From NCBI GenBank assembly GCA_030770535.1, contig JASVEC010000004.1:1-64000 (forward strand): a stretch of DNA of 64,000 bases. The letters are read 5' to 3'. Shown here piece by piece: positions 61,084 through 64,000 of the stretch; position 1 is the stretch's first letter; every line of letters starts with the position of its first letter. The notes under the pieces are model-generated. The model worked only from the letters and a program-made list of their open reading frames with translations. It was not told where the DNA came from and did no database searches. This DNA is from Batkoa obscura (Eukaryota > Entomophthoromycota > Entomophthoromycetes > Entomophthorales > Batkoaceae). A program made the position numbers and the translations under genes.

Positions 61084-61138
61084 TGGGGATGCTTTTTTTA
61101 GTTTGATTTATTTTTATATTTTTTAAAGTTGATTAAGT
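61084..61138 (+). mobile_element. Fragment: left end of a MITE family A element
   Basis: TGGGGATGCTTTTTTTAGTT then TGATTTATTTTTATATTTTT resembles the left half of the family; the core and right end are missing. Confidence 0.5.
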
Positions 61139-61282
61139 GTAACTTTAAACGCTTAAGCATTGGGTGACTTTGCTATATTAGCGATAATGGGCTATATTGG
61201 TAATTAAAGTACAAAAAAACTGTCATCTTAGATATAATATACAGAAATACTTCTAGTAAATAATAATCTCAAAAACGTAATG

Positions 61283-61798
61283 CTAATCAAAAACGGTCAT
61301 AGTAAAGGCCATTTGTCTGTTGCCTAAGGAATAAAGGATAAATAAACAAGCATATTCCTGGATCTTAACTTTAAAACCAAGTTTACATCCATATTGTTCA
61401 GTAATTAAATGAGACTCACCCTCAGCTATAAAATTACCTTTTTTAATATAATAACCGTCATTTGTACCTTCTAAAAAATCATCATGAAGTCCATCAACAA
61501 CATAAATATTTTTAGTTACAATTAACCCTTTATCATTATATCGGAAGTTAACTACTTTACTAGGATAAAAGCTATCATAAGACCGAATTTTATAAATATT
61601 ATCCTTAAAGCTTTGTCCATTTACTATATAAGCTATACAACTACCAAGTGTATTCCTATCACATAATACTTCACTAGTCTCTTTGCAATGATTTAATATA
61701 ATATCGTCACTGGCATTGGTTTTCAAACTCATCTTCGAAAAGCTTAAAGCCTTACTTATAGGGTTTATATGTGAAATAGCAAATGTCTGAAAGGCCAA
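61283..61798 (-). CDS. Probable secreted protein, unrecognised; start uncertain
   Basis: The first in-frame ATG is at 61732 (MSLKTNASDDIIL, 150 residues to the stop), but coding-like sense extends upstream. The codons before it read PLAFQTFAISHINP, and further back a hydrophobic LLQWIILISKP, which looks like a signal peptide but has no ATG in this frame. An ATG at about 61831 in another frame (MLLSIT) lies at the right distance from a TATATAAATA box at about 61847-61858. The mature part has four Cys residues early (HCKETSEVLCDRNTLGSC) and ends KIQEYACLFILYSLGNRQMAFTMTVFD. It could be a small secreted protein whose 5' end has a frame problem or an unseen exon. Unrecognised family. Confidence 0.55.
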   Translation of the reverse strand: MAFQTFAISHINPISKALSFSKMSLKTNASDDIILNHCKETSEVLCDRNTLGSCIAYIVNGQSFKDNIYKIRSYDSFYPSKVVNFRYNDKGLIVTKNIYVVDGLHDDFLEGTNDGYYIKKGNFIAEGESHLITEQYGCKLGFKVKIQEYACLFILYSLGNRQMAFTMTVFD

Positions 61799-61844
61799 AG
61801 GTTTTGAAATAAGAATAATCCATTGTAATAGATAATAGCATACG

Positions 61845-61858
61845 TTGTATTTATATAC
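61845..61858 (-). promoter_or_regulatory. Possible TATA box
   Basis: TATATAAATA on the minus strand, about 20-25 bp upstream of the first ATG of the presumed secreted protein. TATA-like strings are common in this AT-rich DNA, so this is weak. Confidence 0.3.
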
Positions 61859-62126
61859 TATCGATGAAAATTTATAAAAAAATGGATTTTATAGTCAAGA
61901 GAAACGACAACTTACTAATTTTATGTAATTATTACCGTCATTTACTAAAATTTAAAAAGATGCAAAAATTAATTAAAATTTAAATAAAGTAAAAATAAAA
62001 TATTTGAAAGTCATATTATTTAACTGTTGATTATTTTTATTCGAGTACACACTATAAAATACTTTCAAAAAAAGATACAACAATTTTAAGCTAGTACTTT
62101 AATACTGACGATAGCTGTATGATCTA

Positions 62127-62220
62127 TGTGCAAATGTTTTTTTGTTTTATTATTTCATTTTCTATGTACATAAAATTGCAAAAAATTGGTAGTAAAATAT
62201 TAAAACAAAAAACATTCCCA
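62127..62220 (+). mobile_element. Degenerate MITE family A element
   Basis: TGTGCAAATGTTTTTTTG at the left, TTATTTCATTTTCTATG inside, then GGTAGTAAAATATTAAAAC and AACATTCCCA at the right. The central GCGCTATTTGAGCG has been lost. Confidence 0.65.
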
Positions 62221-62482
62221 AATGCAAGACAAGTCTAGCGAAATTAGCTGTAGCTTTTTAATATGAACAGCTTAAAAGTTAATAACAGTAAATAAACGAA
62301 ACTAAATTTTATAGGCCTATAGCTTTAGGGGACTCCTAGTTATTAAAGACTAAAGAGTAAAATTTGAAAATTTTAGTTCCAGTTATCGGCTTATTCCAAG
62401 TGATTAATTTTTTTTTTGATTTTTTAGTTACTTTGCAAACTTTAGAAAATATTTTATTTCAGCAGTAATTTTTAACAATATA

Positions 62483-62584
62483 TGAGGATGTTTTTTTTGG
62501 TTTCATTATTTTTTTCATTTTTTAAGCGCTATTTGGAGCAGAAAGATTGTTAATAAAATTCTTAAACAAAAAAATACATCCCCA
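62483..62584 (+). mobile_element. Short TIR element (MITE family A), well-preserved copy
   Basis: Used here as the family reference. Left end TGAGGATGTTTTTTTTGGTT, then a TTCATTATTTTTTTCATTTT segment, the core AAGCGCTATTTGGAGCAGAA, then AGATTGTTAATAAAATTC, and the right end ATACATCCCCA, about 100 bp in all, flanked by TA. Terminal 8-10 bases are inverted repeats (TGRGGATGT / ACATCCYCA). No coding capacity. The two ends match the left and right ends of the 2.46-kb transposon at 9884-12340 respectively. Confidence 0.9.
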
Positions 62585-63368
62585 TATGTTAAAGTTGAAA
62601 GATCAAACCAAGTGGTGCCAACATCTCCTAAACCCACATTGCTTTCAATATTCTCTATTTTATTCTATCAGTTGAAATTTTTAAGAGCCATTGTGAACTA
62701 AAATTCATTTTAAAATTTAAAATTCTTAAATTGCAGAAGTTGTAAAAATTGCTTAATTTTTTGGAATTCGCAGAATTTCTATTTATTTTATTTTAAAACT
62801 GTTATGACTAGGGATGTTTAGCATTCTTTAATCAATATTAAAATAGTACCAACAAAAAATGTTATTTTAACCTTTTCCCCCTAAAATAACTAGGAGTGCT
62901 CTCAAACAAATATAACAAAATAATCAACTATTATCACCTTTTCCAAGTTTTTGATTTTATTAATATAATTTCAATTTAAGCAAATAAATAAGTGATTGGC
63001 TACCCCAAAAGCAAGAAAAAATAAAGTATGCTTGTAACGAAATTGTACCAATTAAAAATTAGCGCGTAGTGAAAAAGAACATTGAATTATGGTTACAAAT
63101 AAGAATAACTGCCTTGGCGCAAAAAGGTGGGGGGAAGGATTCAGAGGATAAAAAGGGCCAATTTGAAGAAAACTCCTCTTTATAACATCTTTCACTCAAA
63201 CTTCAAAAAAGTATTATCTTTTTGAAGTTTTATTAAAGTCAACACGTTCGCTAACTTACTATCTTCTTTACATAACCCGTTTCGAGGCCATAAAAGAGTC
63301 GGTACCAAACCTAAAACAAATAAGTAGTAGAATCCCAACTCTTCCTTGAAGCAACTTATATTTTAAAA

Positions 63369-64000
63369 ATGTCACCAGCAAATTTAATTTACAATAATGT
63401 TCCAGAAACCACTGAACCCCTTAAGGTTAAAGTAGATTCTGAGAATACTATCTATACTGACGAGCACATAATTTCCAACTATGTTTATCGTAACTCAAAA
63501 GCTATCCGTGATGTTAATGGTAACTTTAAAGTCACCCCAATTAACAAAGCTTATACCTTTAAAACTGAAATTCAAGTCCCAAAGGTTGGGTAAGTATTAT
63601 TATTAATTATGGTTTTATATTTATATTTATACTCAATTTAGTTTAATGATGGTAGGTTGGGGTGGTAACAATGGTTCTACTCTTACTGCCTCTATCATTG
63701 CTAATCGTAAGGATATGAAATGGATGACTAAAGAAGGAGAAAAATCTAGCAATTATTTTGGTTCTTTAGTTATGGCATCTACCCTTAAAATTGGTATTGA
63801 TGAAGAAGGTAAAGATGTATTTATTCCATTTAATGATTTACTTCCAATGGTCCATCCAAATGATTTAGTTTTGGGTGGATGGGATATTTCCAATTTTAAT
63901 CTTGCTCAAGCTATGGAAAGAGCTCAAGTATTAGATTATGATTTACAATCCAAATTAAAAGAAGAACTTTCAAGTCTTAAACCATTACCATCGATTTATT
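63369..64000 (+). CDS. INO1: Inositol-3-phosphate synthase, 5' part (cut by window end)
   Basis: Two exons in view; intron at about 63592-63639 (GG|T join). The protein starts MSPANLIYNNVPETTEPLKV and reads KVDSENTIYTDEHIISNYVYR, TPINKAYTFKTEIQVPKVG, then the NAD-binding Rossmann block LMMVGWGGNNGSTLTASI, YFGSLVMASTLKIGID, FNDLLPMVHPNDLVLGGWDISNFNLAQAMERAQVLDYDLQ. This is myo-inositol-1-phosphate synthase, which turns glucose 6-phosphate into inositol 3-phosphate, the first committed step of inositol and thus phosphatidylinositol and IPC synthesis. The frame is open to the last base, so the remaining two thirds lie beyond the window. G/C-rich codons suit high expression. Confidence 0.96.

Larger units (their letters stand above)
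60441..61282. other. Intergenic with MITE copies
   Basis: Holds the element at 60749-60847 and a fragment at 61084-61138. Nothing else is recognised. Confidence 0.6.
61859..63368. other. Intergenic, upstream of INO1
   Basis: Contains a degenerate family A copy (62127-62220) and a good one (62483-62584). The last 300 bp before INO1 are less AT-rich, with a GGTGGGGGGAAGG run near 63126, as expected of a promoter. Confidence 0.6.

Noticed and set aside
62813-62835. TAGGGATGTTTAGCATTC as a MITE end
   Set aside because: No further agreement with the family beyond GGGATGTTT.

Overview
The window is a stretch of a nuclear genome from a very AT-rich, intron-bearing fungus. The evidence is a MET1-type sirohaem methyltransferase, a Zn2Cys6 regulator, an Fsc1-like fasciclin protein, a Dss1-like RNase II, and dozens of 45-70 bp introns with GTAA/GTAAG donors and TAG acceptors. 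The density of introns (about 21 in the cap-binding gene), a Zn2Cys6 domain fused to a PAS-like domain, Hikeshi and CZIB orthologues, an F-box/LRR-like relic and a sphingomyelin-synthase-type enzyme all fit an early-diverging (non-Dikarya) fungus. An Entomophthoromycotina-like genome is a guess, not a proof. I saw no rRNA, convincing tRNA, CRISPR array, or retrovirus- or Polinton-type element.

1-20 kb is gene-dense, extremely AT-rich and mostly housekeeping: NCBP1/CBP80, a C2 protein, a DTW-domain tRNA modification enzyme, a mitochondrial RNase II, a DNA transposon with terminal inverted repeats (9884-12340), MET1, CZIB, Hikeshi, and a divergent pair of C2 proteins with low-complexity tails (one built of about 35 YPP units).

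20-36 kb holds a PH-domain protein, an Fsc1-like multi-fasciclin membrane protein, a CsbD-like stress protein, a 4-kb gene-free tract seeded with short mobile elements, a Zn2Cys6/PAS regulator, a decayed F-box gene, a small coiled-coil protein and GET4.

36-64 kb is visibly less AT-skewed inside genes, with long empty intergenic tracts. It holds two divergent paralogous DHA2-type MFS exporters, mitochondrial alanine aminotransferase, a small secreted orphan, an ACAD10/11-like acyl-CoA dehydrogenase, RPF1, a tandem pair of DUF4436 membrane proteins, a sphingomyelin/IPC-synthase-type enzyme, a secreted class 3 lipase, another probable secreted orphan, and the 5' part of INO1. DUF4436, sphingolipid synthase, lipase and INO1 form a loose lipid-related neighbourhood.

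The most notable structure is a family of about 100-bp elements, thirteen good copies plus fragments, spread over the gene-free DNA in both orientations. Both ends match, end for end, the two ends of the transposon at 9884-12340. I read them as MITEs mobilised by that transposase, whose family I could not place in a standard superfamily.
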